From the NCBI GenBank assembly GCA_023954715.1, contig JAGSHD010000024.1, forward strand, positions 1 to 44,548: DNA of 44,548 bases, written 5' to 3'. Positions 1-6,890 of the stretch are shown here, piece by piece (within the stretch, counting starts at the first letter, position 1; every line of letters begins with the position of its first letter). Position numbers and translations under genes: made by a program. The stretch comes from Candidatus Cloacimonadota bacterium (GTDB taxonomy: Bacteria; Muiribacteriota; UBA6191). The notes beneath the pieces were generated by a model. That model saw only the letters and a list, made by a program, of their open reading frames with translations. It was not told the origin of the DNA and made no database searches.

Positions 1-102
1 AACCTGCTTGCAGGAGGGAGGTTCCTAAGGAGTGTTCAGTGAGGGGGGTGAAGTCGTAACAAGGTATCCCTACGGGAACGTGGGGATGGATCACCTCCTT
101 TC
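1..102 (+). rRNA. rrs: 16S rRNA, 3' end (partial)
   Basis: This is the 3' terminal part of a 16S rRNA gene that begins before the window. It shows the conserved GAAGTCGTAACAAGGTA segment, then helix 45 with a GGAA tetraloop (ATCCCTACG pairing with CGTGGGGAT), then GGATCACCTCCTTT, which contains the anti-Shine-Dalgarno. The mature 3' end should lie near 101-103. The stem of helix 45 is unlike that of common proteobacterial or Bacillus sequences, which fits a divergent phylum. Confidence 0.97.
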
Positions 103-276
103 AAGGAGTAATCTATCTTTGGTACTTGTACCAATAGATACAATACGGCGAGCATAGATCATTAGATTTATGTTCACTTTAAAATTAAGCTTAGTCGCAA
201 GACAAGCTACCGATACATTGATTTGTATCACAATTTCCAATCGTGGGTCTTAATTGTTTTCTTTCTTTTTCATCTT
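103..276 (+). other. 16S to tRNA-Ile internal transcribed spacer
   Basis: A 174-base spacer between 16S and tRNA-Ile. Its first bases, AAGGAG, are complementary to the anti-Shine-Dalgarno just upstream, so CTCC(95-98) and GGAG(105-108) can pair in the precursor. A second small inverted repeat, GGTACTTGTACC, lies near 121-132. No gene is visible in it. Confidence 0.8.
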
Positions 277-350
<74 letters not shown>

Positions 351-358
351 TTATCACT

Positions 359-431
359 GGGTGATTAGCTCAGCTGGGAGAGCGCCTGCCTTGCACGCAG
401 GAGGTCAGCGGTTCGATCCCGCTATCATCCA
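359..431 (+). tRNA. tRNA-Ala(TGC), copy 1
   Basis: The 73-base cloverleaf has acceptor GGGTGAT/ATCATCC, a D arm AGCTGGGAGAGC, anticodon loop CTTGCAC (anticodon TGC) and T loop TTCGATC. It lies 8 bases after tRNA-Ile. CCA is not encoded. An identical copy lies at 8575-8647. Confidence 0.97.
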
Positions 432-438
432 CTATTAA

Positions 439-469
439 AACTCTGATACATTGTATCAGAGTTTTTTTT
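439..469 (+). terminator. Intrinsic terminator directly after tRNA-Ala copy 1
   Basis: A 10-bp stem AACTCTGATA/TATCAGAGTT with a 5-base loop is followed by a run of T residues. It lies 7 bases after the tRNA and should end the 16S-Ile-Ala transcript before any 23S gene. Confidence 0.93.
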
Positions 470-518
470 GGTTTAAGGCGCTTTTACTTTATTCATATGC
501 CATAACTTCCACCTCACC

Positions 519-550
519 ACGCTAACAGGCGTGCGCTCTAATCAGCTGTG
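519..550 (-). pseudogene. tRNA-Ile-like relic (D arm to anticodon stem)
   Basis: Read on the minus strand this stretch contains AGCTGATTAGAGCGCACGCC, which matches the D arm and 5' anticodon stem of the nearby tRNA-Ile with one difference. It continues into CTGTTAGCGTG, where the anticodon loop has lost a base. There is no acceptor or T arm, so it is not a working tRNA. It may be a remnant of an integration event at a tRNA gene, or a decayed duplicate; which one cannot be decided here. Confidence 0.6.
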
Positions 551-556
551 TTTTGT

Positions 557-719
557 TGTAATATCGATGATCTTTTGTTTGTGGGTTTATGGGTTGTAGA
601 GGTATTTTTAGGGGTGAAATAGGTGGATTTATTAAGTGGTTTTTGATGGCGGTGTGGTTAGCTGATATTATAGGATTTTTATGGGTTTTGCTCATTTTGT
701 GGTTCATTTGGTGGGGATG
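557..719. repeat. Accessory-region repeat, copy A
   Basis: A ~155-bp degenerate direct repeat whose other copy is at 1123-1272. Shared blocks include ATCGATGATCTTTTGTTTGTGG at one end and ATGGGTTTTGCTCATTTTG followed by CATTTGGTGGGG at the other. The middle is more diverged. This copy runs into the 3' end of the minus-strand gene at 679, so that gene's last ~13 codons are repeat-derived. Confidence 0.85.
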
Positions 720-963
720 ATATTAAAAGTTTGTGGAAGGTATCTAACGAAAGTTCTATAGAGTCAATATCATGTATTGCTATTGCATCTTCAATTGTCA
801 CAGTGCTTGTATCAAAGTTGATAATGAGATTAGATGTATTGAGTCCGTACTCTGCCATTTTTCTTACTTTAGATTTACGAAAGCTATCGATTTCTTCGAG
901 TAATTCACTTCGAAACTCTCCATAGCAATCCTCTTCAAGGAAGGTTTTAATTAATGCGTTCAT
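679..963 (-). CDS. Small hypothetical protein, possibly immunity-type
   Basis: A 94-residue acidic protein of unknown function. I place the start at the second of two adjacent ATG codons, since GGAG lies 5 bases before it and only 2 bases before the first. A predicted helical N-terminus rich in Glu, Lys and Arg is followed by a segment with a hydrophobic-acidic pattern (NFDTSTVTIEDAIAIHD, residues ~50-66). That pattern is common in small immunity proteins of polymorphic toxin systems, but I do not recognise a named family. The C-terminal residues (SSPPNEPQNEQNP) are encoded by the repeat at 557-719, which suggests the natural 3' end was replaced or fused. It lies next to an Imm70 gene, which is the main reason to think of immunity. 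Confidence 0.65.
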   Translation of the reverse strand: MNALIKTFLEEDCYGEFRSELLEEIDSFRKSKVRKMAEYGLNTSNLIINFDTSTVTIEDAIAIHDIDSIELSLDTFHKLLISSPPNEPQNEQNP

Positions 964-1122
964 CATTTCTCCAGTAGTACCTGAACTAATTAATCAAGTC
1001 TAGTGATAGGACTGTTGGTTTAATGCTATTGCGTGAGATTGAGTCCTATAATAATCGTCCTAAAACATGTTTATGCATCCTATATGTTAACAATAGTACG
1101 TTCTATTCAGCAATAGTTTAGC

Positions 1123-1272
1123 TGTAAAATCGATGATCTTTTGTTTGTGGATTTATGAGCAGTCTATAGGTTTAAGGGGTGAGAATTGTGGTTTTATTCA
1201 GTGGTTTTGGGATATGGGAGATTTAGCAGAGACTATGGGTTTTGCTCATTTTGGGATTCATTTGGTGGGGGT
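1123..1272. repeat. Accessory-region repeat, copy B
   Basis: The partner of the repeat at 557-719, in the same orientation. It fills most of the 967-1279 gap between two minus-strand genes and lies directly downstream of the stop of the Imm70 gene. So both copies sit at the 3' side of a small gene, an arrangement that recalls gene cassettes, though the inverse-core and core sites of integron attC elements are not visible. Confidence 0.85.
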
Positions 1273-1279
1273 GCTGGGA

Positions 1280-1696
1280 TCAATATGATTCGATAAAGAG
1301 ATCCTCATTTTCATCAATCATAGCTTGACAGCATTCTTCAATTAGTTCAAAAAAGTCTCTTCCAGTACTAGAAACAAAATAATTAGATAAATCGGTTATA
1401 TCTTTACTGATATGATCTCCCCAAGGTGGTCTTTTAGTAAGATCTTCAATATTCCAAACTATTTGTTTTGGTGAGAGAGTTTCTAATTTTTGTTTAATAT
1501 CTCTGACCTCTTTCAGAGCTTCTGAGGCATGAGAACATCTTAGGTGTCCATCATATAAGTCTTTCATAAACAAAGGGTACACAGTTCCCCAGCCGCTTTT
1601 CTCTAAATGAAACGAAACTGTAGAAAAGATAGAGTTTAAAAAAGTATCACTTCCGACCTCATCAACTATGCTTCCAACTTTAAAACCAACTGTCAT
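1280..1696 (-). CDS. Imm70-family immunity protein
   Basis: A 138-residue protein that I recognise as a likely Imm70 family member, the immunity partner in bacterial polymorphic toxin systems. Features that led to this are the N-terminal MTVGFKVGSIVDEVGSDTF, a central SPKQIVWNIEDL, the RPPWGDHIS motif and the closing LSNYFVSSTGRDFF segment, plus a length typical of the family. AAGG lies just before the ATG. Immunity proteins of this kind bind and block a cognate toxin in the cytosol. No toxin or toxin-delivery gene is next to it, so it appears to be an orphan that may guard against toxins of neighbouring cells. Family assignment is from memory of the pattern and has not been searched. Confidence 0.78.
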   Translation of the reverse strand: MTVGFKVGSIVDEVGSDTFLNSIFSTVSFHLEKSGWGTVYPLFMKDLYDGHLRCSHASEALKEVRDIKQKLETLSPKQIVWNIEDLTKRPPWGDHISKDITDLSNYFVSSTGRDFFELIEECCQAMIDENEDLFIESY

Positions 1697-1869
1697 AATT
1701 ACCTTAGGGTTAATAGTGTTTTTAATCTTTAAAAGGTCTTTCTGTCATTGCATGTTTTGATGAAATCATTTAATCATCCGAAGATCTGTATAAATTATTC
1801 CTACTTCTTGTGTGGGACAGGAGGTCTATATCGCTTTTTAGGATAATTTTTAAGCTATGGATACGCCTT

Positions 1870-2379
1870 TTATATCATTATTTCCTCAATATCACAATGA
1901 TTTAGGTTTGCTTGAGATAATACATTTAGACATGAATGTGAGACTATTAATAAGTTTTCTTTTGAGATGCCGAAGTCATCACATTTTGGTTTCCCCAAAA
2001 CTTTTAACGAGTAAATAGTAGGCAATTTTTGATAAGGATGCAACTCTCTAAAGGTATCGGATTTAGTAGGATTAACCAATTCAAAGTTTACTTTCTTTAA
2101 ATTATTAAGTTCAATTAGTTGTTTTAGCTTTTGAGTGACAAAAAAGCAGGGAAAAATTTCTAAGATATCATCACCTAACCAAGCTTCAAAGATTAGGTCT
2201 AACTCTTTTATAGTTGGAGGGTGGGTGGTTGTATCTAGAATAGTGTTTTCCCCCAAAGATAATGAGGCTTCGGGCTCAAGAATATAATACTTGATTAGTT
2301 TATCAGAAAAGTCTGTTTTACCTACTCCATTTCTATGTTTGTTAAGAATAAGCAAAGTTTCATCTGTTCGATGGGTCAT
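1870..2379 (-). CDS. Hypothetical protein, Imm11/Imm43-like features
   Basis: A 169-residue soluble protein of unknown function. It contains two similar short blocks: FFVTQKLKQLIELNNLKKV (residues ~78-96) and LLIVSHSCLNVLSQANL (near 143-159). A hydrophobic-VS/T-x-x-L-x-x-L block repeated before the C-terminus recalls Imm11/Imm43-type immunity proteins, which is why I mention them, but the match is weak. It ends HCDIEEIMI. The start overlaps the end of the small membrane protein gene at 2360-2599 by 20 bases, so the two are probably translated together. No strong ribosome binding site precedes it, which fits coupling. Confidence 0.7.
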   Translation of the reverse strand: MTHRTDETLLILNKHRNGVGKTDFSDKLIKYYILEPEASLSLGENTILDTTTHPPTIKELDLIFEAWLGDDILEIFPCFFVTQKLKQLIELNNLKKVNFELVNPTKSDTFRELHPYQKLPTIYSLKVLGKPKCDDFGISKENLLIVSHSCLNVLSQANLNHCDIEEIMI

Positions 2380-2599
2380 CTTTGTTATCTATTTGTTTTG
2401 TGTTTCTAGCTAAAACCATAAATGATTCAAATGATATTAGAATGATAAAAAGTGCAATGGGCCAAAACATGCCTATAAGTATCCTAAGACAATAGTCAGC
2501 AAAGGTTTTTATTTCATACTTTAACATCCAATCAATGAATGAACCGAAAGCAAATGCAATTGCTATATAAATCACAAAATAAACAAAAAATGTTTCCAT
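2360..2599 (-). CDS. Small two-helix membrane protein
   Basis: A 79-residue protein with two predicted membrane helices: residues ~5-24 (FVYFVIYIAIAFAFGSFIDW) and ~38-58 (LRILIGMFWPIALFIILISF), then a short charged cytosolic tail. I start at METFF (2599) rather than at an upstream ATG at 2644, because the extra residues (MYSLGLLGDTCYTES) look unlike a membrane protein N-terminus; GAAAG precedes this ATG. It is first in a two-gene unit with 1870-2379. No family is recognised. Confidence 0.65.
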   Translation of the reverse strand: METFFVYFVIYIAIAFAFGSFIDWMLKYEIKTFADYCLRILIGMFWPIALFIILISFESFMVLARNTKQIDNKDDPSNR

Positions 2600-2794
2600 A
2601 CTTTCAGTGTAGCAGGTGTCGCCAAGTAATCCCAAAGAATACACAATAATAATTGTAAGAATGGGTTAAAGTCAGAATAGACAAGGTTTTATCATAGAAA
2701 TATGTTTGATAGGTATAATCTTAAACTTTACTACAAATCCTAAAAGGTACTGCTAGTGTGTGATTAAAGTAAAAAGTTTAGTAGTCCTAAAAAT

Positions 2795-3730
2795 TTAAAG
2801 CTCTCTACTAAAGTGTCTAATACTTTCATTTATTTTGGATATCATTGAGGGTCCACCATGTCCTTCATTTTCAATAATGATAAGTTGGCTTTCTTTCCAG
2901 TTTTCGTGGATTCTGTAAACACTATCGAGGGGCGAACTAATATCCATTCTACCATGTATCAATACAGCTGGGATATGTGAGATATTTTCTATTCTTTCGA
3001 AAAAAGAGTCATTAATATTAAAACCATAGTTAACCCAGTAGTGTATCACCAGGGTAGTAAAATTTAACTGAAACTCTGGATCTTTAAGGGATAGATGAGG
3101 CTCAGTATCAGGTACAATAGATACATGGGTATCTTCCCATTTACACCAAGCTTTGGCTGTTTGATGTCTGACATTGATATCTTCATGTGTAATCGCATCA
3201 TAGTAAGATTCAACAAGACTTTGTTTATTAATTATCGAGACTGAATTATAAAAGCTTTTCCATTTAATTGGAAATATCTTGGACAAGTCCTTTGTTATCC
3301 AAGTTATGTCACTTTTAGACAAACTAGTTATAGCACCTAAAACCATATTGATAACCCTTTGAGGGTACTGTTGAGCATAAGAAATAGCCAAAAATGTACC
3401 AAAAGAAATACCTACTAACATCATTGAATCAACTTTCAGAAACTTACGTAGTTTCTCTATGTCTTCAATCAAGGTATCCCTAGTATTTTGATGTAAGTTT
3501 TCAAGGTTTTCACAGGCTATAGGAGTGCTTCTACCACAACCTCTTTGATCCATTGCTATTATATAATGGATGCTTGGGTCAAAGTGTTTTTTATAACCAG
3601 AGCTTAATCCAGCACCAGGTCCACCATGTAGAAAAAGAACTGGCACTCCGGTGGGTGATCCAGTGGTTTCCCAATATATTGTGTCAATTTCGCTTACTTG
3701 TAGGTACCCATTGTTTGTAGGAACTGTCAT
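2795..3730 (-). CDS. Proline iminopeptidase-like alpha/beta hydrolase (S33)
   Basis: A 311-residue alpha/beta hydrolase of the proline iminopeptidase/S33 type, which removes N-terminal proline (or other residues) from peptides, normally in the cytosol. HGGPG at residues 35-39 is the oxyanion motif and DQRGCGRS at 61-68 is the family signature. The nucleophile elbow is GISFGT with Ser109; classical family members have GGSWGS, so the Gly-Trp pair is changed and substrate choice may differ. Asp263 (HGRMD) and His291 (EGHGG) complete the triad. The length is typical and there is no signal peptide. AAGGAG lies 8 bases before the ATG and overlaps the last codons of the upstream gene, 5 bases away, so they form an operon. 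Confidence 0.9.
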   Translation of the reverse strand: MTVPTNNGYLQVSEIDTIYWETTGSPTGVPVLFLHGGPGAGLSSGYKKHFDPSIHYIIAMDQRGCGRSTPIACENLENLHQNTRDTLIEDIEKLRKFLKVDSMMLVGISFGTFLAISYAQQYPQRVINMVLGAITSLSKSDITWITKDLSKIFPIKWKSFYNSVSIINKQSLVESYYDAITHEDINVRHQTAKAWCKWEDTHVSIVPDTEPHLSLKDPEFQLNFTTLVIHYWVNYGFNINDSFFERIENISHIPAVLIHGRMDISSPLDSVYRIHENWKESQLIIIENEGHGGPSMISKINESIRHFSREL

Positions 3731-3735
3731 ATCTG

Positions 3736-4767
3736 CTACTCCTTAACATCATAGCTAATACTGATCTTCTTTTCTGGGGTATGTGAATTAGAGTTGTATA
3801 GAAAGGACTCATCTCTTAAACATAGACTGTAGTCTTTATCTTCAACGAAAACACAAATTCCTTCTCTATGACTCGTACTTGTTGTGTTGGACGAAAGCAG
3901 TGCACTAACTTCGATCTGTGGCACCCAAAACCTATGTTCCAAAACATGGTCATATTTTGATACTTGACTGAATCCAATGAAATGGGCTAGTCGGAGGAAC
4001 TTGATAGGATGTACTAACTGCTTAGTCCTACATATGAAATCTAGAATGTATTTCTTAGAAAACTTTTCGGAGATTGAGGGATTTTGATGAAAGCATTGCT
4101 TTTCGAATTCATCTAATGAATTAAAATCTAGTACTTGAAGAGTATCGGATAAATCTAGTTTGATAGTTGGAGACTTTTTCAAAAACTCTACTTGCTGATC
4201 AAACTTTTTATTCTCCTTGTCAATAGTAGTAAGTTTTACAAACAGTTGCTTTATTTCAAATGGATAGTACTCAGATTTGGTTGATTGATTAATAGCTCGT
4301 TTGTATCTTCTTATAGCTTTGAATGTGTTGGCGTTAATCCGATGTGATACTTGTGCTTTGAGATACCCTAATTGTTTCATAAGGCGATGAAACCCAGCGA
4401 CACTAAAATCACTAGTTTGCTGGTCTCGATTTTTAATAAAAGCGTCAAAAAAGAACTTTCTACCCATCATCATATAATGCGTATTAACAGGTTTGAAATA
4501 GATACCTTCGCTCAGGTTGCTGATCTTCTTTCGTGCTTCAATAGTATCTATATATATAGCATTTTGATTTGAAAACTTTTGTAGGAAATATGAGATTTCA
4601 GAATCCAACTGCAATTGTTCCCCACTTGTTAATGAGTAACTAGCGGCAAGAGAGTATTTATGGGTAGTTGAGTGCTTTGTTGGAAGAAAAACATGCAAAA
4701 GTGGCTTTGTATCTGAGTTCAAATAGAGAAGCTTATATTGTTTAGTGTGTTGGCAATCAAAAGACAT
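3736..4767 (-). CDS. Hypothetical protein with peptidoglycan-binding-like helices
   Basis: A 343-residue protein I cannot assign to a family. Residues ~125-159 (GFHRLMKQLGYLK through AIRRYKRAIN) resemble the three-helix PG_binding_1 fold, with an LxxLGYL block and a TFKAIRRYK block in the expected order, although the match is partial. The rest is mixed alpha/beta with many Lys and Ser. It has no signal peptide of its own, yet a 34-codon ORF encoding a signal-peptide-like sequence ends 5 bases upstream in another frame. There is no good ribosome binding site before the ATG, so translation probably depends on that small ORF, or the two were one gene split by a frameshift. Confidence 0.75.
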   Translation of the reverse strand: MSFDCQHTKQYKLLYLNSDTKPLLHVFLPTKHSTTHKYSLAASYSLTSGEQLQLDSEISYFLQKFSNQNAIYIDTIEARKKISNLSEGIYFKPVNTHYMMMGRKFFFDAFIKNRDQQTSDFSVAGFHRLMKQLGYLKAQVSHRINANTFKAIRRYKRAINQSTKSEYYPFEIKQLFVKLTTIDKENKKFDQQVEFLKKSPTIKLDLSDTLQVLDFNSLDEFEKQCFHQNPSISEKFSKKYILDFICRTKQLVHPIKFLRLAHFIGFSQVSKYDHVLEHRFWVPQIEVSALLSSNTTSTSHREGICVFVEDKDYSLCLRDESFLYNSNSHTPEKKISISYDVKE

Positions 4768-4772
4768 ACTTT

Positions 4773-4877
4773 CTATTTCAATTGAGTCGTGTAAAGTGAT
4801 GAGTCAGTTATTACCCCACCAGTTTTACAAAAAACACTATTAACGAAAAATAGTGATATGGTAAGTAGTCGTATCAT
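4773..4877 (-). CDS. 34-residue signal-peptide-like ORF
   Basis: A short ORF reading MIRLLTISLFFVNSVFCKTG and then 14 more polar residues to a TAG. GGGAG lies 4 bases before the ATG, one of the better ribosome binding sites in this area. The sequence is a charged N-terminus plus a hydrophobic core, like a Sec signal peptide; the Cys does not sit in a proper lipobox. The stop is 5 bases from the next ATG. It could be a leader gene coupled to 3736-4767 or the original N-terminus of that protein cut off by an indel (the frames differ by two). Confidence 0.55.
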   Translation of the reverse strand: MIRLLTISLFFVNSVFCKTGGVITDSSLYTTQLK

Positions 4878-5196
4878 TGTTCTCCCAAAAGATTATCATC
4901 GATTTGATTAGACTAAAACAATTCATGATCTACATATTACACAACTACCTCAATAAATTCATTCGTATTTTTGGTGTTAACAAACAATCATATCCAAGTC
5001 TAAAGATATTACATCAACACTTTGTCAAAGGATAATACTTTTAATGTAAAAATGGCAATCATTCTAACTGAGCTATAAACTGCAAAAACAACCATTAAAT
5101 CACTTGATTAGATAGAAATTGTTGCAAATTCCTAGTATGTTAAGTAGATTGTTAGTCAAAGTATATTTAAGTACATATATAAAAATGGAGAAGAGT
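4878..5196. other. Divergent intergenic region
   Basis: 319 bases between the minus-strand operon and the plus-strand secreted protein at 5197. It is strongly AT-rich and must hold promoters in both directions. I see no RNA gene, no long inverted repeat and no convincing further ORF. Confidence 0.6.
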
Positions 5197-5973
5197 ATGA
5201 TGAATACTTTAAAATTAACTTTAGTATCAGCATTGGTATTAACGCACCTATCAGCAGCCAATGTAGAAAGAAGTCAAGTCTTTCAAAAACTATATGGGGT
5301 ATCTGATACCACAGGTATCATGACTACTAAGATGGCGGCAATGGGTGCTTATGAGGGCTTACGAGAAAAGGCTGGAAACGTACAAGCAACAATAGATTTT
5401 CAAGCTTACACTTTTACACGCCCAAATTATTTTCAAATGCATACCTACTTTACTCCTAAAAATAATAAAGAGGGTAAAAATGTACCTCATGCTGATTTAT
5501 TTATGATGAGTGTAGATATGGATTTAGAGACCTATCAATTATTATTTGAATCAGACGTAGAAGTTAATAAAAAATGGACCGGTAGTGTTGTTTATCAATT
5601 TGAGGCAACAGCCAAAACAAATCAAGATGGACGAAGAGAGATCGTTATCAGTCAGCAAACAACTGTTAATGATGAAGATCCAGTAGTAACTCGAAAGGGT
5701 AAAGCTACGATTGAGGTAAAAAACTCTAGTATCTTGAGTGTGTCCATGCAAAAGTGGGCTAGAAGAAGTATCTTGAATCCTATAGGATTGGTAAAAAGAT
5801 GGGATAAAGTATTTGATGATAAGTTGATTGTATCTAAGCGAGTTAAAACTGGTTTAGCACTACGAGATGAAGGTGAAGTTACACGAGCAATTAACGTGGA
5901 ACAAATCTATCAAGCATTAAGTACTCAAAAGCCAGCAGATTATCAGGCAGTTGCCAAACAAAATAGAAAATAG
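5197..5973 (+). CDS. Secreted protein of unknown function with KLYGVS motif
   Basis: A 258-residue protein with a clear Sec signal peptide (LKLTLVSALVLTHLSAA) and a mature part beginning NVERSQVFQKLYGVSDTTG. The start is set at the first of two adjacent ATGs, which has GGAG 6 bases upstream; an ATG further upstream at 5119 lacks support. The mature protein alternates predicted beta strands rich in Thr, Val and aromatic residues (residues ~60-180) and ends in a basic helical tail. I recognise no family. The FQKLYGVS segment reappears as FEKLYGVS in the hydrolase at 6891, so the two exported proteins share an N-terminal element. A terminator follows at 6003. Confidence 0.85.
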   Translation: MMNTLKLTLVSALVLTHLSAANVERSQVFQKLYGVSDTTGIMTTKMAAMGAYEGLREKAGNVQATIDFQAYTFTRPNYFQMHTYFTPKNNKEGKNVPHADLFMMSVDMDLETYQLLFESDVEVNKKWTGSVVYQFEATAKTNQDGRREIVISQQTTVNDEDPVVTRKGKATIEVKNSSILSVSMQKWARRSILNPIGLVKRWDKVFDDKLIVSKRVKTGLALRDEGEVTRAINVEQIYQALSTQKPADYQAVAKQNRK

Positions 5974-6002
5974 CTAAGAGTTTCTTATACTTAGATAAAA
6001 TT

Positions 6003-6029
6003 AATCCTTCAAGTTTTGAGGGATTTTTC
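6003..6029 (+). terminator. Intrinsic terminator after 5197-5973
   Basis: A stem AATCCTTCAA/TTGAGGGATT with one G-T pair and a 3-base loop is followed by TTTCT, 29 bases after the stop codon. Confidence 0.8.
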
Positions 6030-6129
6030 TATATATGATTGCTTGAGGTTTTATAAAAATCTATAGGATGAAGGCAACAAAGTGATGTTTTTAGCGTAGT
6101 ACATTTTGTTATCAATATTTGGAGTGAAA

Positions 6130-6885
6130 ATGAAGTATTTTAATGTAATTATATGTGTTTATCTTGGTCTAGCTCAGTCTTTCGCACAAGAGACTTGCTC
6201 AACTTTGGATTTTAAAAATCGAGTTTATTTACAAGAGACAGCTGTATCCGCTATAACACCTTTTGTTTATAATCTAAAACTTTTAGATTATTCAAAAAAT
6301 AAGATAGGTATAATTAAAAATAAAATGTTTAAGTTAAAGTCTGTAATGGAGCTTAGAGACAATGACAAAAACTTAATAGCTACGGCTAAAGCTCGCTATG
6401 TTTCTTGGGGTACTCATATCTCATTTTACGATTGTAACAATAAGTTAGTTGGAAAGATCATAGAAGATAGTGTTCTTAGAAGAGCAGCTAGTTTAGGAAG
6501 CTCTCAAAAGTATACTTTTTTTGATCAAAACAAACAAAAATTGGGCGATATTTCTAAAGCTGATATGAGAGCTGGCACTAAGTTGTTTCCGGTGGTAGGA
6601 AACCTATTTTATTATGTTGGACTTTTTAGATCAGCCAACTTTCAAGCTACTACTCCAAATACAGAGGGCGTAGATATTCAAGATGCAAAAGCAACTCGTT
6701 CTTTTGTTCAAGGATTGGGTGATGAGTGGACATTAACTTTTACAGATGATTTTTCAAAACTTAAAAAATTGATGTTTCTTTTTTTACCGGCTTATCGTAC
6801 ACGGGTTGACTCGGTGCTTAAGCCAGAGTCATCTCAAAAATTAAGTAAGAAAAAGGCTCTGTATGAAAGCCTTTATAAGGACTAA
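6130..6885 (+). CDS. Exported protein with LURP-one/Tubby-like fold
   Basis: A 251-residue protein with a signal peptide (MKYFNVIICVYLGLAQSFAQ). The start at 6130 has GGAG 5 bases before it and begins the signal peptide properly. Residues ~50-165 consist of short beta strands alternating with Lys/Asn/Asp turns, for example FKLKSVMELRDNDKNLIATA, FYDCNNKLVGKI and FFDQNKQKLGDI. The repeated (F/L)xDxxxKxLGxI pattern is like the LURP-one-related/Tubby C-terminal barrel. That fold is inferred from the pattern and function is unknown. It lies 5 bases before the exported hydrolase at 6891, so they form an operon. Confidence 0.8.
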   Translation: MKYFNVIICVYLGLAQSFAQETCSTLDFKNRVYLQETAVSAITPFVYNLKLLDYSKNKIGIIKNKMFKLKSVMELRDNDKNLIATAKARYVSWGTHISFYDCNNKLVGKIIEDSVLRRAASLGSSQKYTFFDQNKQKLGDISKADMRAGTKLFPVVGNLFYYVGLFRSANFQATTPNTEGVDIQDAKATRSFVQGLGDEWTLTFTDDFSKLKKLMFLFLPAYRTRVDSVLKPESSQKLSKKKALYESLYKD

Positions 6886-6890
6886 ACATA

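Noticed and set aside
470..678. A 23S rRNA start downstream of tRNA-Ala
   Set aside because: The sequence after the terminator has no 23S 5' end features and is occupied by a repeat and small genes on the other strand.
522..707. 61-codon minus-strand ORF
   Set aside because: It runs through the repeat and the tRNA-like relic, is rich in Asn/Ile/Pro/His as expected of AT-rich noncoding sequence, has no ribosome binding site and overlaps the gene at 679.
557..1272. Integron-like gene cassettes with attC sites
   Set aside because: The repeats lie 3' of genes as attC would, but I find no RYYYAAC/GTTRRRY pair or imperfect palindrome, and no integrase.
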